Assembly: GCA_030727085.1 (NCBI GenBank)
Contig: JANRCF010000006.1
Span: 10,674 to 17,800, forward strand
DNA: 7,127 nt
Direction: 5' to 3'
From: Alphaproteobacteria bacterium
GTDB taxonomy: Bacteria > Pseudomonadota > Alphaproteobacteria > Paracaedibacterales > CAIOTO01
Position 1 is the stretch's first letter; each line of letters opens with the position of its first letter. This document shows, one piece after another, positions 1-5,767 of the stretch. The notes beneath the pieces are model-generated. The model had not been told where the DNA came from. It saw only the letters and a list, made by a program, of their open reading frames with translations, and did no database searches. Made by a program: the position numbers and the translations under genes.

Positions 1-617
1 AGTTTGCAAAAGAAGCTTTGATAAATTCTTTTGTAAAATATCTTCTGTTTTCTCCAAAATTCTAATTTTTTTAATTTTACAGAAGAGACCCTTCTATTTA
101 AATTACCAAATGTCGAGTAATCAGTTTCTATTAACTTTCCATCAATTGGAAATAAGTAGTAACTTTTAACAAAACCACGAAACATCAAATGGTGTAAATC
201 AAGCGATAAAAACACTGCCGTACCAAAAAGCAGCATAATTGCTGATGTAAGCGCCCCCTGCCCTGACAAGCTTGGGTTAAAAATTGTTGCACTCGAAAGC
301 CCCATCTGGGCACTCATCATCATACCAGCACAATCAAGAATCATAAGAAGCATGCGTCCAACAAGCCCTACAAAATAACCAATAAAAAGCTCACGCGCGC
401 ACAAAACACCCAAACTCAAATAAGACATCATGGGATCAACATCATGCGTAGGCAAGGCCGATACGAGCAAAAAGGAAAATGCAAGACCCGCCAATACTCT
501 GAATCGCGGAGAGACTTCAACATGCCCCAAAAATGGCATACTAAGCATCAAACCAACCACGCGGCAAAATACAAGAAAGAAGGGAATAAATTCAGCTAAA
601 AAAAGATTTTTTGGCAT
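1..617 (-). CDS. fliR: Flagellar biosynthesis protein FliR (3' end outside window)
   Basis: FliR is an integral membrane subunit of the flagellar type III export gate, where it assembles with FliP and FliQ in the inner membrane. The ATG at 615-617 lies three bases after the fliQ stop; the ATG overlapping that stop is in another frame and ends after ten codons. About 205 residues are visible. They begin MPKNLFLAEFIPFFLVFCRV and contain hydrophobic segments, a conserved-looking middle part (ARELFIGYFVGLVGRM, then SAQMGLSSATIFNP) and LDLHHLMFRGFVKSYYLFP, a typical FliR loop. The fliQ-fliR order supports the call. Oddity: after about residue 180 the reading frame becomes basic and aromatic and no longer looks like FliR, whereas another frame gives a more FliR-like helix (see findings). 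The gene is cut by the window edge, so it is either intact with an unusual loop or frameshifted near 66-72. Confidence 0.88.
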   Translation of the reverse strand, partial: MPKNLFLAEFIPFFLVFCRVVGLMLSMPFLGHVEVSPRFRVLAGLAFSFLLVSALPTHDVDPMMSYLSLGVLCARELFIGYFVGLVGRMLLMILDCAGMMMSAQMGLSSATIFNPSLSGQGALTSAIMLLFGTAVFLSLDLHHLMFRGFVKSYYLFPIDGKLIETDYSTFGNLNRRVSSVKLKKLEFWRKQKIFYKRIYQSFFCK

Positions 618-620
618 TGA

Positions 621-887
621 TCATCCCAGCTTTGTTATCATCACAAAAAGGTGTTCCGTGAACCGCATCAATGTATTAGCCATAAACCCCATACACAAAA
701 TCAAACATGCGAAAATTGCAAATAACTTTGGCACAAACGTTAAGGTCTGCTCTTGCACTTGGATAAGCGCCTGGACCAGTGAAATAACCACACCAACCAC
801 AAGACCCGTCAATAAAAGCGGAGAACTAAGCTTTAAAATTAAAAAGACGGTCTCACGAAGTAAATCACCAACTTCCCCTGGCAGCAC
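621..887 (-). CDS. fliQ: Flagellar biosynthesis protein FliQ
   Basis: FliQ is a small two-helix membrane protein of the flagellar type III export gate (FliPQR complex). The 88-residue product has the normal family length. Helix 1 covers about residues 13-40 and includes LSSPLLLTGLVVGVVISLVQAL. The family hallmark QALIQVQEQTLTFVPK follows (about 39-54), then helix 2 (about 55-75). The start is GTG at 885-887. A TAA codon lies directly before it in frame, so no earlier start is possible, and AAAGGACG about eight bases upstream is a good ribosome binding site. It is the first flagellar gene on this strand, divergent from rplU, with fliR three bases downstream. fliP is not adjacent upstream, so the export-gate genes are split in this genome. 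A FliQ-like virulence secretion protein (SctS) is possible in principle, but the sequence looks flagellar. Confidence 0.93.
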   Translation of the reverse strand: MLPGEVGDLLRETVFLILKLSSPLLLTGLVVGVVISLVQALIQVQEQTLTFVPKLFAIFACLILCMGFMANTLMRFTEHLFVMITKLG

Positions 888-893
888 TTATTT

Positions 894-902
894 CGTCCTT
901 TT
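894..902 (-). promoter_or_regulatory. Ribosome binding site of fliQ
   Basis: The minus strand reads AAAAGGACG here, with its AGGA core about eight bases before the GTG start of fliQ. It supports that non-ATG start, which directly follows an in-frame stop codon. Confidence 0.6.
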
Positions 903-925
903 TTACATAATGGCACATAAAAATC

Positions 926-955
926 TTGACATAGATTAGTGAATTGCGATAGAAA
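926..955 (+). promoter_or_regulatory. Candidate promoter for rplU-rpmA
   Basis: A perfect TTGACA at 926-931 is followed after 18 bases by TAGAAA (950-955), a 4-of-6 match to the -10 consensus. This would give a 5' leader of roughly 65 bases before the rplU ATG, containing the inverted repeat at 966-985. An alternative -10, TATACT at 997-1002, is a better match but has no convincing -35 at the right distance. The prediction is by eye only. Confidence 0.35.
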
Positions 956-965
956 AAAGTGTAGG

Positions 966-985
966 CGTTTGTATTTTTGCAAACG
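966..985. repeat. Inverted repeat in the fliQ/rplU divergent spacer
   Basis: CGTTTG (966-971) and CAAACG (980-985) are perfect inverted arms around an eight-base, T-rich loop. If transcription starts at the TTGACA promoter, the element lies in the rplU leader. It could be a protein operator, or an RNA hairpin in an L21-type autoregulatory leader. The short arms leave chance as a real option. Confidence 0.35.
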
Positions 986-1027
986 TGCGAAGATATTATA
1001 CTATAAAACTTTTGGAAGAATTATATC

Positions 1028-1342
1028 ATGTTTGCGATTGTGAAGACCGGCGGCAAGCAATACCGCGTCGAAATGAATACAGTTATTAAAGTTGAAAAAC
1101 TCGAAGGCGAGAGCGGATCAACAATTCAACTCGATACAGTGTTGATGTTGTTTGATGGCAAAAAAGCTACCATCGGTGAACCTACTGTTGCTGGTGCACT
1201 TGTTGAGGCTACCGTCGTTGCACAAGCGCGCGCGCCAAAAATCATTGTATTCAAGAAAAAGCGTCGTCACAATTATCGTCGCAAGAAGGGTCATCGTCAA
1301 CCGATGACAATTTTGAGAGTTAGCAAAATCGTTGCTGCATAG
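1028..1342 (+). CDS. rplU: 50S ribosomal protein L21
   Basis: L21 is a protein of the large ribosomal subunit that binds 23S rRNA. The 104-residue product is of normal family length. It opens with MFAIVKTGGKQYRV, the family's N-terminal signature, and ends with the basic block KKKRRHNYRRKKGHRQ (about residues 77-92), the characteristic rRNA-binding C-terminal motif. GGAAG at 1014-1018 is a good ribosome binding site about nine bases before the ATG. rpmA follows after 31 bases on the same strand, the usual L21-L27 operon order, and the pair shares the terminator at 1660-1686. Regulation is probably from the spacer promoter upstream. Confidence 0.98.
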   Translation: MFAIVKTGGKQYRVEMNTVIKVEKLEGESGSTIQLDTVLMLFDGKKATIGEPTVAGALVEATVVAQARAPKIIVFKKKRRHNYRRKKGHRQPMTILRVSKIVAA

Positions 1343-1373
1343 CAGCACAAAGTCGTTTATTAGGAGATAGATA

Positions 1374-1634
1374 ATGGCAACAAAAAAGGGCGGCGGCAGT
1401 ACGCGAAATGGACGGGATTCCGAGAGTAAACGTCTTGGTGTGAAATGTTTCGGTGGTGAACACGTGATTCCAGGCAATATTATTATTCGTCAACGCGGAA
1501 CAAAATACTATCCTGGCGAGAACGTTGGAATTGGTAAAGATCATACATTGTTCGCATTGACTGAAGGCAGCGTTTTGTTTTCAAAAGGACGTCTTAACCG
1601 GACATTCGTTTCAGTAGCAGGCGTAGCTGTTTAA
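1374..1634 (+). CDS. rpmA: 50S ribosomal protein L27
   Basis: L27 is a large-subunit ribosomal protein whose flexible N-terminus reaches the peptidyl transferase centre. The 86-residue product is of normal length. It carries GGGSTRNGRDSESKRLGVK at about residues 6-24 and then the core GNIIIRQRGTKYYPGENVG. There is no Firmicutes-type cleaved N-terminal extension. Residue 3 is Thr, where many proteobacteria have His; the ATKK start and the VIPGNIIIRQRGTK core are typical of Alphaproteobacteria. AGGAG at 1362-1366 is a strong ribosome binding site. In many genomes obgE follows rpmA; here a terminator and an accessory block follow instead. Confidence 0.98.
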   Translation: MATKKGGGSTRNGRDSESKRLGVKCFGGEHVIPGNIIIRQRGTKYYPGENVGIGKDHTLFALTEGSVLFSKGRLNRTFVSVAGVAV

Positions 1635-1659
1635 TACGGCTTAAATTATATGTATTATT

Positions 1660-1686
1660 AAGACCCCGCTTTATGCGGGGTTTTTT
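1660..1686 (+). terminator. Intrinsic terminator of rplU-rpmA
   Basis: A seven-base-pair GC-rich stem, ACCCCGC (1663-1669) with GCGGGGT (1675-1681), closes a five-base loop and runs into a T tract (1681-1686). The stem extends outward through a G-T and two A-T pairs. It lies 26 bases after the rpmA stop and should isolate the ribosomal operon from the accessory genes downstream. Confidence 0.93.
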
Positions 1687-1700
1687 AATGCGTGCATACA

Positions 1701-1820
1701 ATGGAAAGCACCCCATACGGTGATTATGTAAAGACCTATTTAAATAAATTTACAAACAAAACGCCTTCATTACTAGGTGCAACTGAAAAACCAATTAATG
1801 CTGAAAGATTAATCACTTGA
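1701..1820 (+). other. Small ORF of 39 codons, possible micro-gene or gene remnant
   Basis: An ATG at 1701 opens a 39-codon frame ending in TGA at 1818-1820. The product reads MESTPYGDYVKTYLNKF, then a polar tail ending in NAERLIT. Its composition looks protein-like (mixed, no low complexity), unlike most chance AT-rich frames. No ribosome binding site is visible before the ATG, and the frame is closed by a TAA just upstream, within the T tract of the rpmA terminator. The stop overlaps a TTGACA box. I do not recognise the product. It could be a short protein, the remaining tail of a decayed gene at the edge of the accessory block, or chance. Confidence 0.25.
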
Positions 1821-1843
1821 CAATAAAGTTAATTTAGTTAAAA
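1817..1843 (+). promoter_or_regulatory. Weak candidate promoter for the first exported-protein gene
   Basis: TTGACA at 1817-1822 is a perfect -35 box about 60 bases before the start codon at 1881. The best -10 near the right distance is TTAAAA (1838-1843, spacer 15), which is poor; TATACA and CATAAT further on are too far away. A similar CTTGACA lies before the paralogue at 4140, which adds slight support. Confidence 0.22.
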
Positions 1844-1880
1844 ATTTATACATAATACTGATAATGAACAGAAGCACCTT

Positions 1881-2789
1881 ATGTATATAAAAAGAAAAAT
1901 GTATTACTCTTTTGCTTTAACGATATTGATAACGCTGTGCGGAAACAAAGTTTTTTCTGCAACGCAGGACAATCTTAAGACACCACCTCGTTCTGGAAAT
2001 AAGAGTGTCACAGGAAAAGAATTTTCACCCCCAGGTATCAATGAATTTCCTTTTGGTGACAGTCCAGATAGAGTTCTATTTGAAACAGAAAAAGAAGACA
2101 AATCATCAATAGGTCATTCGCTGCCGCAGGGCGATAAGAGAGGCAGTCGAAGTTTAGTTACCAGGAAGGGAAGTGTCTTAGAAAACGAAGAAGATTTATT
2201 ACCACCACGGATTCTAAATCATGCACCTCTTACATCAAACCAAAAAACAACACGAAACAGCCTGACACTGAATGTATTTAAAGCCTCATTAGAGAAAGTT
2301 AATCCTGTCGACCTCACAGACCCTGCCACTGCTGAACAATTTGTTAATACAATTCTTCATATGATTTCAACACTTAAGGAGCAAAAACTTAGTGACAGAG
2401 CCATTGGTATTGCATTCAACGAAACTGCTGAAAAGTTTAGAGATCATGATTATTTTTCAATTGATCGATTTGAGCGCACATTAACAGCCGCGCAGCAAAA
2501 AAGTATAAATGCGCGCCTTACGTATAACTGGCAAAAATGGTATGCATACAAATTGCTCTCATATTTTTATAAAAATGAGCCAATTACGACAGAAGATGAA
2601 AATATAATAGATGCAAGCTTCCGATCAGATAACATAGACCGCTATGAATCGTCGGAAGAATATCGTGATCAGATATATACTCCCGGAAAGCTTTTTCAGA
2701 CAAATAAATATAACTCTGGGCAAGTTATATATGCAACATTAGAAGAAAAGCTTGATGGATTTTCTGCTTTCATGGACTCATTAGGTTAA
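1881..2789 (+). CDS. Exported protein of unknown function (paralogue A)
   Basis: I do not recognise this family. The 302-residue product starts with a Sec signal peptide: basic MYIKRK, a hydrophobic stretch (about residues 8-20) and a likely signal peptidase I site after VFSA (residue 27). M7 is an alternative start that keeps the signal. Residues 28-120 are polar, rich in Pro, Ser, Gly and charge, and probably disordered. Residues 152-301 form a conserved, mostly helical domain shared with the gene at 4140-4814 (103 of 150 identical, no gaps). It contains DHDYFSIDRF, NWQKWYAYKLL, EDENIIDAS and RSDNIDRYE. No catalytic motif is apparent. Compared with the paralogue it ends early: the TAA aligns with a Glu codon and 15 more codons stay open beyond it. 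The gene at 2876 follows after 86 bases with no terminator between, so co-transcription is likely. The ribosome binding site is weak (AGAAG). Confidence 0.8.
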   Translation: MYIKRKMYYSFALTILITLCGNKVFSATQDNLKTPPRSGNKSVTGKEFSPPGINEFPFGDSPDRVLFETEKEDKSSIGHSLPQGDKRGSRSLVTRKGSVLENEEDLLPPRILNHAPLTSNQKTTRNSLTLNVFKASLEKVNPVDLTDPATAEQFVNTILHMISTLKEQKLSDRAIGIAFNETAEKFRDHDYFSIDRFERTLTAAQQKSINARLTYNWQKWYAYKLLSYFYKNEPITTEDENIIDASFRSDNIDRYESSEEYRDQIYTPGKLFQTNKYNSGQVIYATLEEKLDGFSAFMDSLG

Positions 2790-2860
2790 GCAGATGAAAG
2801 AAAATCATGTTTACAACAAATTACAGATAAAAATTAAAACAATTATTGCTAGCAATCAAG

Positions 2861-2866
2861 AGAAGG
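2861..2866 (+). promoter_or_regulatory. Ribosome binding site fixing the start at 2876
   Basis: AGAAGG lies nine bases before the ATG at 2876. The open frame could be extended to a TTG at 2846, but that codon has no comparable site and would put a second basic segment before the signal peptide. Confidence 0.6.
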
Positions 2867-2875
2867 CTTCTATTT

Positions 2876-3943
2876 ATGATCAAGTTTAAAATATTAATAA
2901 AGTTAATTATTTCATCTTGCACAATAGCCAATGCCTTTCTTAGCGTAAATGCAGCGGCCCCGCTCCCTGCGAGTACAGCTAATCTCAGAGATACTGCACC
3001 TTTTAATTATGCTATTCTTCCTAGCTTTGATATTCCCATTCAACGCTTCACTGTTATTGCTGCCAATCCTAATTCACTGAGGAGCTCCGTGAGAACTGCT
3101 GTTGAATGTCTTATACCAAACATTGCAGTGCTACCTGCCCCTACAGCTATTAATATAGACGGTATTAAGACTAGCAGAGATAAACATATAAAGGAGTTTT
3201 CAAAGAAAACAGTGACGCAACTTGCTGCAATGCTTAGCCCCAATTGGATAACTGCAAGGGATGCCCTTATGAATTCAGATTCCTCTGTGACTGAAGCTAA
3301 TGCACGTGCGAATTTTGATGCTTTTCAGGCTATGTGCGCAACGTTACCTAATGCTATGGCTGCAGATCCTCTTCCCCCTCCTATTTTTGTTCCTTTTCCA
3401 ACAACACCTGGCTTACAAAAATGTAACACGGCTCTCGGAGGTGCTCCCACACAAGAGCAAGTGATTGCTGTTATTAGAAAGACTTACTATAACCGAGAAA
3501 ATCTAGATAATTTAACAACTCATGTGAATGATAGACATATAGGTCCCTCTGCTAAAATACCAGACCCCAATACAAGCCGATTTAATGCAGAAAACATACA
3601 CTCAACAATGCATTACATTCGTTTTGTTTTAAATCTTATTTTACCAGAGAATATAGATTTACATATAATTCAACCATATCCACCAAATAAAGAAAATGCA
3701 CTGGCGCCTGATCTTGATGATAATATTGTTTACATCAAATATATGCAGGATACGACTAACCCTAACAAGTCCGATATCACAATTTATTATCAATTCTCTT
3801 ACCATATAGGAAGTGAAAGAGCTAACGCTCATCAACAGCATAGAAGACTTATGATCGTATTAGGTGATTACACAAAAAAAAGTAAAGCAGGCGGTTTTAA
3901 AAAAACAAATTGGCATTTAAAGACAGCATATTCTGCATATTAG
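2876..3943 (+). CDS. Exported protein with RNase-toxin-like C-terminal domain
   Basis: The 355-residue product (from the ATG at 2876) begins with a Sec signal peptide: MIKFKILIK, a hydrophobic core, and a likely cleavage in the NAAA region (residues 25-28). Residues 29-160 are an unrecognised domain. Residues 164-179 are proline-rich (PLPPPIFVPFP). Residues 183-355 look like a separate domain: a helical part with THVNDRH (H216, R220, H221) and TSRF (233-236), then predicted strands at 284-290, 300-310 and 324-332, and a final segment NWHLKTAYSAY with T350 and Y352. A His/Arg cluster, an SxF-like motif and a terminal TAY strand recall secreted RNase toxins of the RNase A-like CdiA C-terminal or BECR type. 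This is inference from pattern, not a database match; the spacing of the basic residues is not exact. Three Cys (78, 154, 183) remain in the mature chain. It sits between two paralogous exported-protein genes. Confidence 0.8.
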   Translation: MIKFKILIKLIISSCTIANAFLSVNAAAPLPASTANLRDTAPFNYAILPSFDIPIQRFTVIAANPNSLRSSVRTAVECLIPNIAVLPAPTAINIDGIKTSRDKHIKEFSKKTVTQLAAMLSPNWITARDALMNSDSSVTEANARANFDAFQAMCATLPNAMAADPLPPPIFVPFPTTPGLQKCNTALGGAPTQEQVIAVIRKTYYNRENLDNLTTHVNDRHIGPSAKIPDPNTSRFNAENIHSTMHYIRFVLNLILPENIDLHIIQPYPPNKENALAPDLDDNIVYIKYMQDTTNPNKSDITIYYQFSYHIGSERANAHQQHRRLMIVLGDYTKKSKAGGFKKTNWHLKTAYSAY

Positions 3944-4066
3944 CGCGAATAAATCATCAATCAATTGCGCACTGCCACACTAATTATGAATAATTCAATT
4001 TCAAAAACATACAAATCCAGCTCATAATATTTTTATTTTGTTATGCTTTCAAAGACTAAACACCTC

Positions 4067-4095
4067 TTGACAAAGGTCATTTTTAACTCCAATAT
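4067..4095 (+). promoter_or_regulatory. Weak candidate promoter for the second paralogue
   Basis: TTGACA at 4067-4072 is a perfect -35 box 67 bases before the ATG at 4140. The element at the expected -10 distance is only CAATAT (4090-4095). The 196-base gap after the preceding gene, with no obvious hairpin terminator, makes an independent promoter plausible but unproven. Confidence 0.25.
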
Positions 4096-4139
4096 GCCAT
4101 TCAAACGTGCATTAATAAAAATAAAAAAGGCACCACATC

Positions 4140-4814
4140 ATGCGTATAACTATAAAATCAACTCACGCTTTATTCTTAATAACAGCAGCATGCTTCTCTC
4201 TGCTCACTTATGAAGAAATATATTCCAGCGCTCTTGACAGTGATACTGATTCTGGACGGTCAACATTAGTTGAGCAATTCAAAGAATATCTTGAAAAGGA
4301 TACCTCCCTTAGTTACGCCACACGAGCTACTACTGTTGAGCAATTTGTTAGCACAGTTGTTGAAACGGTTGCAAAAATTAAGCAACAGAGAATTGAAGAC
4401 AGAATAATTGGCATTGCATTAAATGAAATTGCTGAAAAATTCAAAGATCATGACTACTTTTCAGTTGATCGATTTGGCGGCATATTAACTGTTGCGGAAC
4501 AAGAAATTGAAAATGAACGCCTTATGCAGAACTGGCAAAAGTGGTACACATACAAATTGCTCGCTTATTTTTACAAAAGAGAACCCATTACAAAAGAAGA
4601 TGAAAATATAATAGATGCAAGTATGCGATCAGATAATATAGACCGCTATGAATTATCCAAACAATATCATGATCAAATATATGCTCTTGGAAAACCCTTT
4701 TACACGGATAAATATAGTTCTGGGCAAGTCATATATGCAACATTAGAAAGAAAGCTTGATGGATTTTCTATTTTTATAGATTCATTAGTGGAAAATGAAG
4801 ATGACGTCATCTAA
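4140..4814 (+). CDS. Exported protein of unknown function (paralogue B)
   Basis: I do not recognise this family. The 224-residue product has a Sec signal peptide (MRITIKSTHALFLITAACFS, likely cleavage after YSSA, residue 31), a short polar linker, and a conserved domain at residues 67-216. That domain is 69% identical without gaps to residues 152-301 of the protein at 1881-2789. Shared blocks include DHDYFSVDRF, NWQKWYTYKLL, EPITKEDENIIDAS and SSGQVIYATLE. The long disordered region of the other copy is missing here, and the tail VENEDDVI is extra. Many codons differ silently, so the duplication is not recent. AAAGG about ten bases before the ATG is a usable ribosome binding site. The gene converges on the exonuclease gene with only 12 bases between the stops and no visible terminator. 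A role beside the nuclease-like gene is inferred from position only. Confidence 0.8.
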   Translation: MRITIKSTHALFLITAACFSLLTYEEIYSSALDSDTDSGRSTLVEQFKEYLEKDTSLSYATRATTVEQFVSTVVETVAKIKQQRIEDRIIGIALNEIAEKFKDHDYFSVDRFGGILTVAEQEIENERLMQNWQKWYTYKLLAYFYKREPITKEDENIIDASMRSDNIDRYELSKQYHDQIYALGKPFYTDKYSSGQVIYATLERKLDGFSIFIDSLVENEDDVI

Positions 4815-4826
4815 TTCAAGCATCCC

Positions 4827-5597
4827 CTACCCTAACGACACCCACACAGGTGCATGATCGGATGGCCGCTCACACCCACGTGTTTCACGATCAATACCTG
4901 TATCTGACACCGCATCCATCGCCTTTGCTGATAACAGCAGGTGATCAATGCGAAGCCCATGATTTTGCGGAAAGCCGCCGCTGCGGTAATCCCACCAGGT
5001 ATAGAGTCCCTCAGTCAGAGGATTCTGTGCGCGCAGCACATCCGTCAATCCCAAATTGATCAAAGACCTTAGCGCCAACCGTTCTGGTGTTGAACATAAA
5101 ATCCGCCCACGCCACGTCTCTGGGTTATATACATCTAAATCCGCTGGCGCCACATTAAAATCGCCGCCTACGATCAGCTTTTCACCAAAACGCAAACGAT
5201 CCTCGAGTAGTTTTGCAAATCCCTCAAAAAAGGCTAGCTTATATGTGTATTTTTCCGTGCCGACTGCTTCACCATTGGGGACATACACACTGATGACACG
5301 GTATTGCCCGCCCACGACTGCCTCTATCACCCGTGCTTGATGGTCTTCGAAATAAGGGTTACCACAGGTAACATCCTCGATTCCACCGCGCGCAAGAATT
5401 GCAACACCATTGTAGGTTTTTTGCCCAAAGACAGCAGCCTGGTAGCCAGCATCCTCAATTGCTTCATACGGAAATGCCTCAGTCTGGCATTTTAATTCTT
5501 GCAACAACACAACATCAGGCTGCTCCGATTCCAACCATTCGCATACACGCGGCAAGCGGGCTTTAATTGAATTAACGTTCCAAGTAGCTATTTTCAT
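4827..5597 (-). CDS. xth: Exodeoxyribonuclease III (AP endonuclease, Xth/ExoA family)
   Basis: This cytoplasmic DNA repair enzyme cleaves 5' of abasic sites and removes blocked 3' ends in base excision repair. The 256-residue product covers the whole endonuclease/exonuclease/phosphatase fold. Motifs in order: ATWNVNSIKARL with N7; LLQELK with metal-binding E34; VYVPNG with catalytic Y105; GGDFNVAP with D146 and N148; the late RIDHLL segment (D218); and the terminal SDHAPVW with D247 and H248. All expected catalytic residues are present. Whether it is closer to XthA or to ExoA-type enzymes cannot be settled by eye. It lies 65 bases downstream of cydX on the same strand with no terminator in between, so read-through from the cyd genes is possible; the ribosome binding site is weak. 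Its base composition is visibly more GC-rich than the exported-protein genes beside it. Confidence 0.96.
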   Translation of the reverse strand: MKIATWNVNSIKARLPRVCEWLESEQPDVVLLQELKCQTEAFPYEAIEDAGYQAAVFGQKTYNGVAILARGGIEDVTCGNPYFEDHQARVIEAVVGGQYRVISVYVPNGEAVGTEKYTYKLAFFEGFAKLLEDRLRFGEKLIVGGDFNVAPADLDVYNPETWRGRILCSTPERLALRSLINLGLTDVLRAQNPLTEGLYTWWDYRSGGFPQNHGLRIDHLLLSAKAMDAVSDTGIDRETRGCERPSDHAPVWVSLG

Positions 5598-5662
5598 TGA
5601 TTCTGCTTAACTTAATTTTATATGTAGAAATTAATAGCACACACTCGGCATGTTTCAAACTA

Positions 5663-5767
5663 TCAATCTATTTCAACTGCAGGTTCACCCATTTCAAGCC
5701 ACATTGCATTTAAAATCGCGAATGCACATGCGAATCCTAAACCAAGCACCCAACTAAAATACCACAT
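5663..5767 (-). CDS. cydX: Cytochrome bd oxidase small subunit CydX
   Basis: CydX is a single-helix subunit needed for stability and activity of the cytochrome bd quinol oxidase in proteobacteria. This 34-codon gene is easy to miss because of its length. The product opens with MWYFSWVLGLGFACAFAI, matching the family's MWYFxWxLG start, then a membrane helix and an acidic tail starting LEMGEPAVE, as in the E. coli protein (MWYFAWILG...ALEH). AAGGGG (minus strand, about seven bases before the ATG) is a strong ribosome binding site. It follows cydB after 135 bases, which is longer than the usual tight spacing but in the expected order A-B-X. Confidence 0.93.
   Translation of the reverse strand: MWYFSWVLGLGFACAFAILNAMWLEMGEPAVEID

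Noticed and set aside
430..939. Plus-strand open frame of 169 codons opposite fliQ/fliR
   Set aside because: It is antisense to two clear flagellar genes, has a Lys/Thr-rich composition typical of a shadow frame, and resembles no known family.
1118..1544. Minus-strand open frames across rplU-rpmA
   Set aside because: They overlap two certain ribosomal protein genes, and their products look like reverse-complement noise.
2846..2875. Upstream TTG start giving a 365-residue version of the middle protein
   Set aside because: The ATG at 2876 has AGAAGG at ideal spacing and yields a normal signal peptide; the TTG has no ribosome binding site.
2909..2920. Lipobox-like ISSC at residues 12-15 of the middle protein
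   Set aside because: It falls very early, after a short hydrophobic stretch, and is followed by more hydrophobic residues and a standard NAAA cleavage region, so a signal peptidase I substrate is more likely.
3982..3995. AATTAT/ATAATT inverted repeat after the middle gene
   Set aside because: Its arms are all A/T with a two-base loop and no following T tract, so it is not a convincing terminator.
4850..5495. Plus-strand open frames opposite the exonuclease III gene
   Set aside because: The minus-strand frame carries every catalytic motif of the family; the plus frames have no recognisable features.
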